Source of the DNA: Saccopteryx bilineata
Lineage: Eukaryota; Chordata; Mammalia; Chiroptera; Emballonuridae
Direction of reading: 5' to 3'
Assembly: GCF_036850765.1 (NCBI RefSeq)
Contig: NC_089493.1
Coordinates: forward strand, 18,167,632-18,231,631
Length of the DNA: 64,000 bases
This document shows positions 36,601 to 49,470 of the stretch, in pieces. The notes under the pieces were generated by a model. It had not been told where the DNA came from, searched no databases, and saw only the letters and a program-made list of their open reading frames with translations. The position numbers were made by a program, and so were the translations under genes. Each line of letters starts with the position of its first letter. Positions within the stretch are counted from its first letter, which is position 1.

Positions 36601-38408
36601 TGTGTAGAGCATTTGCCTGCAGCCAGGAGTTGTGTTAAGCCCCTCGTTTCCTTTTATTTCCAGACGTACCCATTGATTTAGCTACTATTTAGGTTCCATT
36701 TAAAAAATTAGACCACTACTCACAGTTGCGAAGTTCAGGCGTGTCTGACCAGGATCTAAACATGGCTCTACTCTTTCACATCTATGCACTCAACCCCCTG
36801 CCTGGTTTTACATTTTTCTCCATGAGGAACATTAATATCAATATAATGAAAGAAAGAAACAACAATATGTGGCTACTACAAAATAAATGAAAACTAAAAA
36901 GGCAGCATGTTTAGAATTTCAACTCAATGCAAACACTAAAGACCCGTATTACAACTGAAACAAAATGTGGAAAACTAGCAAGATAAGGGATATTTTATAA
37001 AAACACTCATTTTAAAAAGATCTTGTAAACATCTCACCTGCATCAAAAGGATTTGTATACTATCTCAAGAAATGCTTTCCTGATGCCTATTGGGTGTATA
37101 GGCATCCTTTTAAACAGAGGTCTACCATCCAAAAATACATAATCTAATATTTTGAAACTTGCAAAAAGAAACTAACAGTATAGAAACAAAAGAGGAATCA
37201 TGTTTTATTGCAATGGAAAATTGGCCGAATTTTGACTTTTTATCTTATAAGCAAACTTTTCTTGGAGAAACTTTATAAAGCCTGTTTGTCATGAGGGACG
37301 TTTAATAACAAAACCTGGAAAATGTTACCTCTGATTAGCGTAAATGATTGTTTGTACCTGTGATCCTTATAGCACTGCCAGGATAAAGAGTCTGTCTGTG
37401 TTTTCATTTCATTTAAGAATCAGCTATGACACTTTGCTCTGGGCTAAAACCTGGCATGTGAGTCTAAAGTCAGTTTTATTCTCCCTTAAATAAATTTTAA
37501 AATACTTTTCAGCTAAGCCATTTTAGTTAGAATAGAACATAAATAAATGTAACTGACTCCAGATGCTTCTGGTGCCCACAGAGAAACAACAGAAAGAATA
37601 TCTGTTTTCTTAAAAAGTACAAAATAAATCTGAAAGCAATGGCCAAAGTGTGCCCTCACACCATATGAAGCATGCGTCTTAATTTAAATGTGTGCTTGCT
37701 TTTAAATTATTCTAAGAGGAACAGACATCCATCTCTCCCACTCTCCCAGCGTATTTATAGTAACTCACAAACTTTACTTTATGTAACATTTATTTCATTC
37801 TAGATTTTAAACAAAACATCTATATCTATAATTCTTGAACTGGGGTAATACAGCGTTATATATGCAGAAAAATGGAAGATCCTAAAGCCATTCTTGCCTA
37901 ATAATCCTGATAGAGCCCACCCCCATCCTCTCTTCTTTCTATATATCATGTAACCATTGCTGCATCCTGACTAAGCCCTGGAGAAAGGCGCCCAGCAGGT
38001 GGGCAGGATAAAAGCTTTCCTGTTTATTCAACATTGTGCCTCTGTAGGTTACATAGTGGTAATCGGACTGGCAGGCTGTACACAGTACATAAATATTTCG
38101 TATTCCAAATCCACTGAACACATTTGGCAAAATGGAAAAACTGAGACAGACCACCAGCAGACCTCACACTCACCTTGAAGGGTTTTAGACATAACTGAGA
38201 CTGTCTGCTCAGATGTCACCCAGCACTTTCACTGGTACGTTTTGCTGGCACTGTTGCAGTCCCCATGACTCCGTTTCCCTGCTAGCCATCTGAGCTGTGT
38301 CACAATATGCAGTTATTAGATATACTCATTTGAGCTCCCCTTATGTTTCATCAGCTAGGGGTGCAGTGTTGGAAGCTTGCTAAGAACCCTTATCTTCATG
38401 TTCTGTTC
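36601..38408. other. Unique DNA
   Basis: No gene recognised. 36740-36805 faintly resembles a decayed minus-strand SINE head. Confidence 0.35.
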
Positions 38409-38422
38409 AGAATTCCATAGGA

Positions 38423-38986
38423 ACCTGACCTGTGGTGGCACAGTGGATAAAGCCTCCACCTGGAACACTGAGGTCACCAGTTTAAAACGCTGGGTTTGGC
38501 CCTGGCTGGTTGGCTCAGTGGTAGAGCATCGGCCTGGCGTGCCGGGTACCCGGGTTCGATTCCCGGCCAGAGCACACAAGAGAAGCGCCCATTTGTTTCT
38601 CCACCCGCCCCCCTCCTTCCTCTCTGTCTCTCTCTTCCCCTCCCGCAGCCAAGGCTCCATTGGAGCAAAGATGGCCCGGGCGCAGGGGATGGCTCCTTGG
38701 CCTCTGCCCCAGGCGCTAGAGTGGCTCTGGTCGCGCCAGAGCAACGCCCCTGGTGGGCGTGCCGGGTGGATCCCGGTCGGGCGCATGCAGGAGTCTGTCT
38801 GACTGTCTCTCCCCGTTTCCAGCTTCAGAAAAATACCAAAAAATAAATAAATAAATAAAACGCTGGGCTTGCCTGGTCAAGGCACAAATGGGAGTTGATG
38901 CTTTCTGCTCCTCCCTACTCTCTCTCTCTTCTATCTGAAATGAATAAATAATAAAATAAATAAATAAAATAATAATAATAATAAAA
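38423..38986 (+). mobile_element. Short-type SINE (type C) split by a nested SINE
   Basis: The head (38423-38497) reads 'acctgacctgtggtggcaca' with a box B-like region. The element resumes after the inner SINE with 'cttgcctggtcaaggcaca', a pyrimidine tract and a long AATA/AAT-rich tail (about 38941-38986). The whole unit is bounded by agaattccatagga at 38409-38422 and 38986-38999, a 14-bp perfect TSD. Confidence 0.93.
38498..38856 (+). mobile_element. Long-type SINE (type A) nested inside type C
   Basis: Complete type A element: head 'gccctggctggttggctcag', box B 'gggttcgattcccgg', the 'ccaaggctccattggagc' module, 'gcatgcaggagtctgtctga' and an AATA-rich tail. Its own TSD lies within the outer SINE: aaaacgctgggttt (38484-38497) and aaaacgctgggctt (38857-38870), 13 of 14 identical. 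Frames of up to 143 codons here are SINE artefacts. Confidence 0.94.
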
Positions 38987-38999
38987 GAATTCCATAGGA

Positions 39000-39639
39000 G
39001 TCACTGACACAACCAGCCTGGCATTGGAGCCCCAGAGCTGACTCAGCCCCCTAAACTGATCACTTTCCGGTTCAGAGAGAGAGCCTCGCAGGGAAAGAGA
39101 GTAAAAGGGTCGAACATAGAGTTCACTGCGGAGCTAGGCTGATACAAGCATTGCATTGGAGTTTAGGTGGCAGAGACAGGTTCTGTCTGTCCTCTTCCTT
39201 TCCTTGGGCAGGCTCATCACCTTCTCTGCTCAACTTCTGCAGCTACAAAATATGACTCACAAGTTCTTACTTCCATCATAATATTGTGTACTCCGAGTAA
39301 GATATCATAGCTCAAATATATTATAGAATTGTAAGACCTACACAAGGAAAAGTATTTTTTAATAGGAAAAAAAAACATTCCTTAGTTAATAGGCTTTAAG
39401 GAAACCACGGATATTGATATTGAATTGGTAAGGAAATGTGCTGAAGTAAGTGGGGCAAATAATGCCTCTACTGTGAATCATCTGTGGGATCGAGACAGAC
39501 AGCACCTCCATGGGGCATCTTAACTTCCTCATCAGGAAAAGTGGATTCCGTCACTTACACCAATAGGGTCGTTGTGAGATATTGACCAGAGAAGTTGAAG
39601 AATTTGGTAGGGAAATGACATGACTCCTACATTAACTTA
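39000..39639. other. Unique DNA with MIR-like remnants
   Basis: 39195-39290 ('ccttgggcaggctcatcacc', 'tgcagctacaaaatatgact') and 39510-39590 ('taacttcctcatcaggaaaa', 'gggtcgttgtgagatattg') resemble plus-oriented MIR. No gene seen. Confidence 0.4.
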
Positions 39640-39990
39640 AATAATGTATTTATCGGTTAGGATTGGATTCAGCTGTCTGATGCTTAACCAAACAGTCAGT
39701 TACATTTCCTTACACAATAAGAAATCCAAAGGTAGGTACACCGCAGCTGTGATGGTGGTTTTATGTCACTGGGGTGACAGATTTCTGTGGCTTTTATTCT
39801 CCTTTTTGCAGGATGGCAGTTCTATTTTCAGCCATTGTATCCATACTCCAGAAAAGAAGAAGATAGAAGAGCAAATGGCAAAAAGCTGCTGCCAGCAGAA
39901 TGCATCCCTTTCCATCATTGAAACAATACCTTTCATGGGTACCCATACGGGATCTTTCTGTTTATATCCCAGTGGCTAGACATGTGCCAA
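39640..39990. repeat. Probable ancient interspersed repeat, unassigned
   Basis: Blocks such as 'ttatcggttaggattggatt', 'caataagaaatccaaaggta' and 'atcccagtggctagacatgt' recall an ancient mammalian repeat of a few hundred bp. The 111-codon frame here has no family resemblance and is not called as a gene. Confidence 0.4.
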
Positions 39991-41187
39991 ATGAGTGCTC
40001 CCAGGTTTTAGGCCATGTGAGAAAGTGTATATTTCTACAGGACATATCGCTGCACAAAACAAAATTATAAGTCATTCCAAAAGGCATGCGGGGAGGTCGG
40101 TTATTAAGAAGACCACTGTTAGGCATGTGCTAAAATGTTAGGAAAATGCTCCGTCATTTTGAATTTTCAGCTTTCTGTATGGCAGGCTTCCTAAATAAGT
40201 TGTTGACTCTCTGCAAGCCGGTTCAGCTTTATTATTTCCATTGAAAGTGTCACAGCATGCTACACAGTGTACACTATATGCACAAAAAGCCTGGGTTAAA
40301 ATGATAAAATACCTATGAATATAACCCTTGGTTAATCAGCCAACTTTCAAACTATTTTCCTTTCTGTCTTCTCAACCCCATGAAAATCCTCCCTAGGTTG
40401 TTAAACTATATTCAGGGATAGCACTCAAAGTCAAGGTCTGACACTTGTATCTTAGCAGAAACTTCTCCATGGAAGGATTCTTTTTTTGACTGAATAGTTC
40501 TCCAAACAGAAAATGGCATTTTAGTGTCACTTCTATAACTAGACCTTCCATGCATCAAAGTGTTTCTTTACAGCTCCCGAAAGGATAATTATTATGGATT
40601 TATTCCTGGCCTTTATGAATGTCTAAGAGAACATAGCCCTATTAAACTTCCTTCCATCCCTCAGAACTTTAGCGCAATGAACTAGAAAAATACCTGACCT
40701 AGAATATTACTTAGTGGAAATGCCCTCGCTTCTTAGGTGGGTCCTATGACTTCTGACATTTATGTGACGTACAGGCAAGAGAATCATAAAGAAGATGTTT
40801 ATAATGGACCTCCAGTTGTTAAGAGTCTAGGAAATAGGAAGGCATTGGAGCAATACATGAATGGGACTATTTACAATTGAGGTCATTAAGTAGGAATTTG
40901 TATAGTGTATGTAGGACATGCTCATATAACTTACGTGTAATGAATAAAGATTTTAAGTCTAATAATTTCCCCTTCCTTTGCCAAGTGACACTCATACAAA
41001 CTCAGCTTTTTGGAACCGGTCAAGGAGTTGAGCTTTTTTCTCCTTTTGAAACTTTTAGAAAATCTTTTTTATAACTTTTTATTTTCAGTCTTTTGCTATA
41101 GAAGCTTACAAGGTAGAAAAATTACTGGAGCTAACATTTTTCAGCGTGCTGTTTTTTGGATGAAATAGATAATAGCCTATGACTTGT
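39991..41187. other. Unique DNA
   Basis: No gene, RNA or repeat recognised. Confidence 0.4.

Positions 41188-41242
<55 letters not shown>
41188..41242 (+). repeat. Compound (CA)n(GA)n microsatellite
   Basis: CA units to about 41205 pass directly into GA units to 41242, about 55 bp in all, with almost no interruptions. Confidence 0.95.
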
Positions 41243-41245
<3 letters not shown>

Positions 41246-43161
41246 AGGAGAGATTTTGAGATCCTATATTTCAGGAGCTGGTGATATTACCTCAGTTGAA
41301 GCAAATTTTACTTCTTCAATATCATTCTTTTAATTTAAGGATTAGCCACCCACCCTACCCATTACCCCGTCAGGTTTCAAACTCATTTAGCACTGATTTC
41401 TACCCTCGATAAAATGTATTCACAAGGCATATATGACATCTTGGCTTATTATACATCTAAACTGATTAAACAGGTTTACGGAATGAGGGTTATAATTACA
41501 GAACATCATGCTTTTAAATCCAACTTCAAGGTTACTTTGCAGACTAATTCGTTTAGCCTCCTATCATCTCCTAAAATAGCATGTAACTCTTTCCCCCAAT
41601 GATTTAACAAGGTTGCCCCATGCATGTCTTATGCAATCACATTTTATGCAGGTTAAATTTGTATGTCAGGTGGAGCCAAAGTTTACATCTTTGCCTGTGA
41701 CATCACATTTAAATTGCATTCATAAAGGTCCCAAACTCCAGTATTGCATGCTTATACTCTCAATAGTGCCTTCTCATTTGATGTGCTATAAAGCCTACTG
41801 TGAATCCATTCACTCCTGTCCATCTCACTGCTATCTTATGGACCAGGTCTTCATCAGCCCCTTTTACACATCAGATGACAGTGCTAATCTGGGTTCCCTA
41901 CTGTATTCTTACTCTACTCTAATCCATTCCCTACATGGAAGTCAGAACAATCTTTTAAAAACATTAATCAAAAAGAGCTCAGAAATTTCTCTAACCCTCA
42001 ACTTTTGTTTTGTTTTTCTTTTAAGAAAATGACAAGTTCATTTCAAAACCAAGATAAAGCCATCTTCAAAAAAGGCAAAAAAAAAAGTTGGACTACTGAC
42101 AGACCTGATTTCAAGACTTATTATAAAGCCAGATGAAATAAAGTCAATAAGGAGATTAATAGAACAGAAAAATAGCCCAAAGATAGTTCCCATTATATAT
42201 ATAGTCATTTGATTTTCTGATATTTTAGAAGAGAATTTCCTCCACTTCTAGTTCCACTGAAAATCTTATTCTCTGAAGTTTCACACTTTCATAGCTCTGG
42301 CTCCCTTCTTATTTATCTAATTCATAACAGTGGCACTTTTTATAAATTCTGAGCTACTCCTTCCATTAGTTTGAAAAATTTTCTTCCTTTCTATCTACCA
42401 ACCTGACTTGTCTCACATTCTTTTTATTTCCTCCTTTTGAAATTCCAAATACATATACATCATTAAAAGGTTAACATCAGGCTCTGGCTGATAGAGACCT
42501 GCTTGATAATGGTCTCTTTGTCCCACAGCATTGCTACTTACAAACAAAAAAATTAACACAATGGTGAATGTTGTGATCCTGCATCTGAACTGAGAGAACT
42601 TCAGCATGAAAATCAGGGGACTGGATGACTAGAATTATATGATATATAGCACTGATGGGAAATAGAGTGCGTAGTTGCTATGTGGTCCTCATGCAACCTT
42701 GGGTACTTGCATTGCTATGGTGCCTTATGATTAAATGAAATTGCATACTTGCTGTACCTTTTACCTCATATCCTTCTATAAAATTAAGTAAACATAATAC
42801 CAGATTAAAGTCTATGGTTTCTCTTGAGTGTGATCACAAATTCCAAACTAAAAAGAAGCTGTGTCCTTTAAATATATTTTAGAACTTCTCATTCTCATCA
42901 ACCTCATTCTTAAAGTCTTTCTCATGCTTTTTTACTTTGAATTCCTATACTACATTCTAAATAAATTCTCCAATTCTATATATTTTCCTATCTATAAATT
43001 CCTTCTTCAGCCAAATCTAATGTTAATTTATTGAATTGTTTTCATATGCATCATTTCTATTTCAAAAAATATATTTTTATCTTTTGCACATGTTTGATTA
43101 ATTTTATAGTTATATACAATTTTTTGTTCAAAAAGTTTATTACAGTAGAATCAATTAAAAC
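41243..43161. other. Unique DNA
   Basis: A 139-codon frame at 41613-42032 (plus) has no recognisable domain, composition bias or context, so it is regarded as chance. No repeat recognised. Confidence 0.4.
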
Positions 43162-43170
43162 AAACATGTT

Positions 43171-43351
43171 AGCCTGAGCTGTGTTGGCACAGTGTATAAA
43201 GTGTAGACCTAGAACACTGAGGTCGTTGGTTCAAAACCCTGGATTTGCCTGGTTAAGGCAAATATGGGAGTTGATACTTCCTGCTCCTCCCTTCTTCTCT
43301 CTCTCCCTAAAATGAATAAATAAAATCTTTAAAAGTATATAAAAAGAAAAA
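43171..43351 (+). mobile_element. Short-type SINE (type C) with TSD
   Basis: Head 'agcctgagctgtgttggcac', box B-like 'ggttcaaaacc', 'gcctggttaaggcaaatatg', pyrimidine tract, and A-rich tail with AATAAA units. TSD aaacatgtt at 43162-43170 and 43352-43360. Moderately diverged. Confidence 0.9.
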
Positions 43352-43360
43352 AAACATGTT

Positions 43361-44699
43361 TATTTTATTAAATGTCATGTATATTGTTATAGTTCATACC
43401 TGATGATTTCAATATATAAAACTGATTTTTACTTTTTCAGCTCTCACTTATGGTAACTAGTATCCTTGTGAGTTGTGTGATCCTCAGGGTGAGCTCATAT
43501 ATTTTGGATACTAATCTCTGACATTCCTGAGGGTCCCAGTGGTAGATGGAATATTTTCTGCATTTAACTCTGTTATCAGCCAAACTATACATTTTTTCTC
43601 TACTGATTTTCACATAATTGTCTGACTCTAAAATGGATATAGAAAGTATAATAATCTAAAGTACCATTTAGATTAGAGAGCATTACTCTCTTAGCAGACT
43701 GAATTTAAAGCCCATTTGTAAGGTGTTCAAAACTTGAAATGCATTGTACCTAGAATCACACGCTCAGAGTATACTACATAACCTTATTTAAAACACCACA
43801 TTATATAAAAGCAGTTTATTTGCAGTAATGTAAAAAAGCAGTAGAATAATTCTGATTTAATCATTAACCAATAAGAATTGAATTCAACAAACACCTACTC
43901 TATACCAAGTTATGTACTAAACAATGGGGATCTCAGTACTGAACAAGGATTGTTATGCCATACATGGCATACATGTTTATTCTTCTTTTCTTCCTTCTTT
44001 TCTATTTTTCTTCCTAACTATTCTTTCTTCTTTTTATATAACAGTGGCTGTCAATGTTGGTTTCTGTTAGCCATTTCCCACAACCTCAATACAAAAGAAT
44101 ACGAACAAATTTTCCCTTACATGGCAACTTTTATTAGAAACCAAGCATAGAAACAATCATGCAAGAGTTCTGTAATGTTAAGACATCTATAGATCTATAT
44201 TATTTGCTGTGTTCTACCCACTTGGCACTAGAGTTTCTTTTGAAGTATTTTTCACATTGGGACATAGTCAATGTTATAACCTGCATTAGAGTCCCTTAAG
44301 TTCCTAACAGAATACATGACTTAATAAGGATCACTTCTTAGACACCATTCCTACAGGTGAGAAATAAAATATTTAATAGTTCTAATTTTATACTTATGCA
44401 AATTTTTATAAATTATAGGCCAAATATATTTTGTAAACTCCAGTATCTAAAGAAAATAAGTTATATAAATACAGTAATTTTTAAATGCAATATCAAGCAC
44501 CACAATTTTCATGTTAATTGATGTATATAAAACTTTGGTGCACATTAGCTACTATTAGAAATACATTGAAAATGCATCTGTAAAAGAAAAGCATATCAAA
44601 GAATATAGAAATGATATAAGAAGTAATTAGATATCTAAAAATGGAAGTATCAGAGTTCAGCAAGAAACCAGAAATTATGGAACACAGACGATTGGTTAG
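43361..44699. other. Unique AT-rich DNA
   Basis: Pyrimidine-rich patch at about 43978-44038. 43875-43950 loosely recalls an ancient repeat end. No gene. Confidence 0.35.
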
Positions 44700-45120
44700 T
44701 CAGGCCACAGAAAATCTTACAAGTCAACAGAAAATAATGCTGGAACAGTAGGAAGTTACCACTGGAAGGACAGAGGAAGGAGAAAGTGTCACCAGGACTG
44801 GGAGTTAAGTCCACCCCTTGGTCAGTCCACTAAGAATGGGAACTTCGGGGGAGGAGTAGCCACTGGTAGAGTTGTCACCTGAGAAAAACAGGAAGGGAAT
44901 ACATACATACTCTGGTGTGCTCTCCCTCACTCACATCCCTGCACCACCTGGCCAGTCTCCTGCCTCTGCCTTCCATTGGCAGTTGTGGGAATAGTAGCTT
45001 GCAGAGAAGAATGAGGGCAAACAGATGCTGGGTTAGACACTCTAATACAGTGAGTCCATGTTTCAGTAGGGAGGCTCCCTCGATGACCTAACCCCTCCCC
45101 TACTCCAAAAGAACCCTTGT
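44700..45120. repeat. Possible ancient repeat, less AT-rich
   Basis: Richer in G+C than its flanks, with blocks such as 'accacctggccagtctcctg' and 'ccattggcagttgtgggaat' reminiscent of old LTR-type repeats. Family not assigned. Confidence 0.3.
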
Positions 45121-45149
45121 TGTTTGAGATAAGCTTTAGAATGCTGATT

Positions 45150-45201
45150 TGTTTATTCTTTGTTTTTGTTTCTTTTTTGTTTTGTTTTGTTTTTGTTTTT
45201 T
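45150..45201 (+). repeat. T/G-rich simple repeat (TTTTG)n-like
   Basis: Imperfect units of tgtttt over about 50 bp. Confidence 0.75.
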
Positions 45202-48200
45202 TCCTGAAAACAGTAATAGTTGTCACAAGCAACAATTAGGAAACTTCTTTAGTCTCTAATTTCTGTTCTGAATTATGCTCCTATCAATGTTAGCACTAGC
45301 ACTAGCACGATAAATACATTTCCTAGACCTTTCTGATTTGTAAGAGGTTGTAGTACATGTCCAGCCTTGCCTACAAGTTACAACTTGAAGAAAACAGACT
45401 TTATCTTTCTTTCAAAATGTATAATTGTCTTTAAATTTTTTCATGTATATACGTTTTCCCTAAGACTCAATATACATTGGCCAAGGTGAGAGTCTGAGAT
45501 TTAACTCTCACTTAATTAAAAAAATATAGATTTTTAGTACATAAAAATATAGTTTTCCAAATTAGAATTTGTGTATGTTAATTATGATGTTCAAGAGCAA
45601 AAGTTAGTACTTACAAAATGCTTAACTCTGCTCTAAAAAACTGGGGAAAACAAACACGAAAGATACAAATTTCCAAGATTCTCAAATCACTTTTATAACA
45701 TTGAAATTATGTACTTGTCATCAAATGGAACTCAATGGAAATACGTAAATTAGCTATGAGTTTGAAATTAAGCATTAAAGCTTGGCCTTTCTCCAAAAAG
45801 ATGTAAGTTTGGCTTCAAAGAATTAGATACTTAGTAAAACAACTGAAAATAGAAGGGAATTGTTGGTTGATTCTGTCTAGATTTATAGTAATCCCTTTAG
45901 GTATATATTACTAAACTATGTTTATAGTCTATGAAAACTTTGCTCTCTATTCTGTGAGTCACAAAATGGATTTTTCTTATCAAAAAAAAAAAGAATTTAT
46001 AACTAAGGACACAAACATAATCCTTAGCTACTGCAAAAGTTTCATTTTCTGATTTATGTGATAACTAGAAAAATATTAAAATTTCTATACTAAAGTCTTA
46101 GAGCACCTATAAAAACAACACAAGACTAATTTAAAGTTTTATATGAAGAAAATCCTATATTTTAGTAATATGTGTTTTGCTCTACAATTCAGTAGATTTT
46201 AAAGAGTAGATGAATCAGTCTAACCAAACAAAGAAGAACTTGGAGATTTTGCTATCCATGATAGTTTGTTGTTCAACATTTTTATTTTGTTTTTAAAGAG
46301 ATAAGAAGATGTGTTATCCTTAATTTACCTCTGAAAATGACCAATGGGTCCTTAACATAGTGGCTTAGTTAAATTTACCATAAGTTGTTGTAATTACTTT
46401 AAAATGCTTAGAAGTTATATGCAAAAGACATTATAAACCTTATTCAACCAATCTTCAGATGATGCTACATAGATTTCTCTATAATCATTCGTGCAATACA
46501 AAGTTTGACTCTTGTAGAATTGACTTCATTGTCTACACTCTGCCAGATTATTCAATAAATCCCAATTTATAAGCATATTTAAAATACATAAGAAATCCAG
46601 ATTCAAATAAAGCAAAAAAAAAGGAAGAAAACGTAAATATTATTATGGAAGCAGTCAGAAAAAAATAATTGAAACTCTGGGTGGTCTGTTAGAACCCATC
46701 AAAATTTAACAATACAGTGGACCACACAGAGGATGAGAAAAACTAAAGTATTTTATTATACTTTTAATAATTCTTTTCAATAAAATTTTTTCCCATTTGT
46801 TAAAATTTAATTGCCTTTCATGTGTGTGTATCTTAGAACTTATGTGTCAGAAAGTTACTGTAATTCTTATTAGCAGAACAAAAAGAAAAAAAAACTCTCT
46901 GGAAAAGTTGAGGTTAGAAATGATAGTTTCATCTACCACAACTATTCTTGCTAGTTTGTTCTTTTTATTATTTCTATTAGATAACTTAGTTTAGGCAACA
47001 GCTCAATATTTCATTTTTGATCTACTTCCCCATTGAGATACTGCAGTCCGGGATGCTCCTCTCTGCTATACCCCCCCTTACCTGTTTCTTTCTACATTTG
47101 TGCATCTTTTCCTAAGTCAGTTAATTTAATAAAGCCTATTTTGTCAGTGATCGCTAGCTTATTTCCTTTTTAACACAACTCAAAAACCACCAGAAATTTG
47201 TATTCAAGCCTTCCAATAGAATGGTCTCAATGTATATTTCTACATGTTCTTCCATCACGCCCTTTTCTATCTCATGCCTGATCTCCTTTTCCTACTATGC
47301 TCCCCAATGGGGAATTTCTTACTCTGAAATAACCAGCCTGGTTTTGAATTTGTGTTATATGACTGAGCAACAGATTACAGCTTCAAAACTGATTCTTCAC
47401 AAAACATAGCTTATTTAGTTCTCAGAATAAGTCTATATGCTATAGTAATATGCTTGCAATTAGTTTTCATTTTGATTATGAGAAAACTGGGGCTCAATAA
47501 GATGAAAGATGCTTACCTATTGATAGCAAAATATATAGTTGTTATATTCTGCAGGGACAAGGAAGCTTGGTAATCCAAGTCAGATGCATGCATGTCCCAA
47601 TACAGACTGTATACAACTAATTCCTCCTACTACTAGGAAGACTCAAAGGTCATGGTTTTCCCTTAATTGCTCTTTTCCTGCCAATGTTTATTGTAAATAT
47701 ATATGTTTTATAGGCCATTTAGTAAACAATAATGAAATGACAGGAACAATATCAAACATTCTTTACCTAGAATGTTCTGTTGAACCCTAAAAATAAACCA
47801 TTCAATAAAAAGTTAACGCTTTAATATGTAATATATTATATTGTATTAAAGGTTTTTTTTTCACATAAACTACCGCAGTTAGAATTTTGCTTGAAAGTTT
47901 TTCTTTTCCTTTCTGACCACCTGTTTCAGTCCTCACTGCATTATGTGACATATATGTTTTTTTTTTAGGTATTACCCGGTGATCAGAACGGTTGCTAATG
48001 ATATATGGCAGAAGAAACCTAGGGCCTGGTTCTCATCTGGAACATGCTGGATTGCAGACCCTTATTTATCCTGATGAATTGACAGTAAAACTCTAGAGAC
48101 TTGGTTCAATTTCCTGCCCTAGACAAGCCCTGGGATTATTAACCCTTCCTGAAATTGTTTTTCTGAAAGATGGTATATTCCAGGGCTTTACAAGATAAAC

Positions 48201-48479
48201 AAAGTCATTCTCCATATCTATCTCTCTTTTTTTATTTTTTATTTTTGCATTTTACGAAGATAAACAATTATATTTTAACCTTTCTTTGTCTTCGCATTCA
48301 TTAAAAGGCCACGGTTCATTAAAGTGTTGTACCAAGAAGCAGTCCTTGTCATCAGACATGACACCAGTCTGCAGAGAGGTTGAGGAGGACCCCGGTGGCT
48401 GAATGACCGTGGACATCTGTTATCATACGCTTTATAAATTATAGAGAGGAAAAGTTCCCTGACAGAATGGCTGCAATTA
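45202..48479. other. Unique AT-rich DNA, 3.3 kb
   Basis: Only short chance frames, no named repeat and no RNA gene recognised. Confidence 0.4.
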
Positions 48480-48915
48480 CAATTTTAATATGCTGTTTTA
48501 GGGTCTCCCAATGACCCCTAACTCATGATGACTTCGTGTTGATAGCAAATGAAGACACTAATTCAAACCAGGGGAGGGCCACATTCGCCATCCCTCGACA
48601 GCGCGCTAGGAACTGTCTGATGAAATTTGATTCCCAGCACATAGTTTGTGCGGCAGAAGCATTGTGCACTGCAGAGGGAGAGTGTAACAAAGCAATAAAT
48701 GCAGATTGTATTTTCTATACAGTCCCCCAGACCTTAATCCTATTACAGTATGTAGGCCATCACAGAAAATGCCACAAGCCTAAAAAGATAAAAGGTGAGC
48801 TGATTGCTTACAAAAAATCATCCAGGATCCAGGGCCTTACTTTAATCCAGTACTTTGTAAATATTCATTATGTCTGTAATGTGTTTTTTTGTAAAGGAAG
48901 AAAAACAAATTATTC
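48480..48915. other. High-complexity unique segment, candidate conserved element
   Basis: Free of simple repeats and transposon signatures, less AT-rich than its flanks, and containing the longest frame (157 codons, 48536-49009 plus) that is neither SINE- nor L1-derived. The frame shows no domain, signal or membrane segment that I recognise, and no splice context supports it. Only its complexity and lack of repeats suggest possible constraint. Confidence 0.25.
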
Positions 48916-49384
48916 AATAAATCACATCCAAAGGTTCATGGTAATATGGGCTGATCTGAGACGTAAGGACCCACTGAGCAAGTTAATAATTTGTGTTATG
49001 GAAAGCTAATAAGGTATCTGGAATTCAAAATTATGTTAACTATTTGGTTAACATTTTAGATGAGCAACTGAGTACTGTATGAGGGGGTTTATTGAATGTA
49101 CCATGGCAAAAATTACTCTATGTGTTAAGTTCAGTTCCAGCCCCCAAATGATCTGTTCACATACCATATCTATCCTCTAGCCTCCTCTGTTATTAACTTC
49201 AGGATTCTTATTTCTTTTTCAAGTGATTTAGCGGGAGTTTCACCTCAAATGAATACAATTTTTTCCCATAGGTATTCTGGTAAATACAATTTTCTCATTT
49301 TTATTTATTATTTTTTTCCAGCAACACTTTTGTATTGAAATAATATTTCCCTTACATACATAATGAATCCTGAGAAGTAAGTTG
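48916..49384. other. Unique AT-rich DNA
   Basis: T-rich patch at 49295-49320. Nothing else seen. Confidence 0.4.
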
Positions 49385-49470
49385 ATGCCACCACAACCAC
49401 CTCCACCAAAACCACCACCACTACCAACATTATCACCAGGATACCACCCTCCTTGCCACCACCATCGAAA
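49385..49470 (+). repeat. Degenerate CCA trinucleotide repeat
   Basis: Imperfect accaccacc/ccaccacaa units. The minus-strand frame here (49308-49496) is a valine/glycine-rich by-product. Confidence 0.8.

Noticed and set aside
38355..38846. Frames of 116-143 codons as a gene
   Set aside because: They span the nested SINEs.
41613..42032. 139-codon frame as a host exon or gene
   Set aside because: No domain, no convincing splice sites and no conservation evidence available; within chance expectation for 64 kb.
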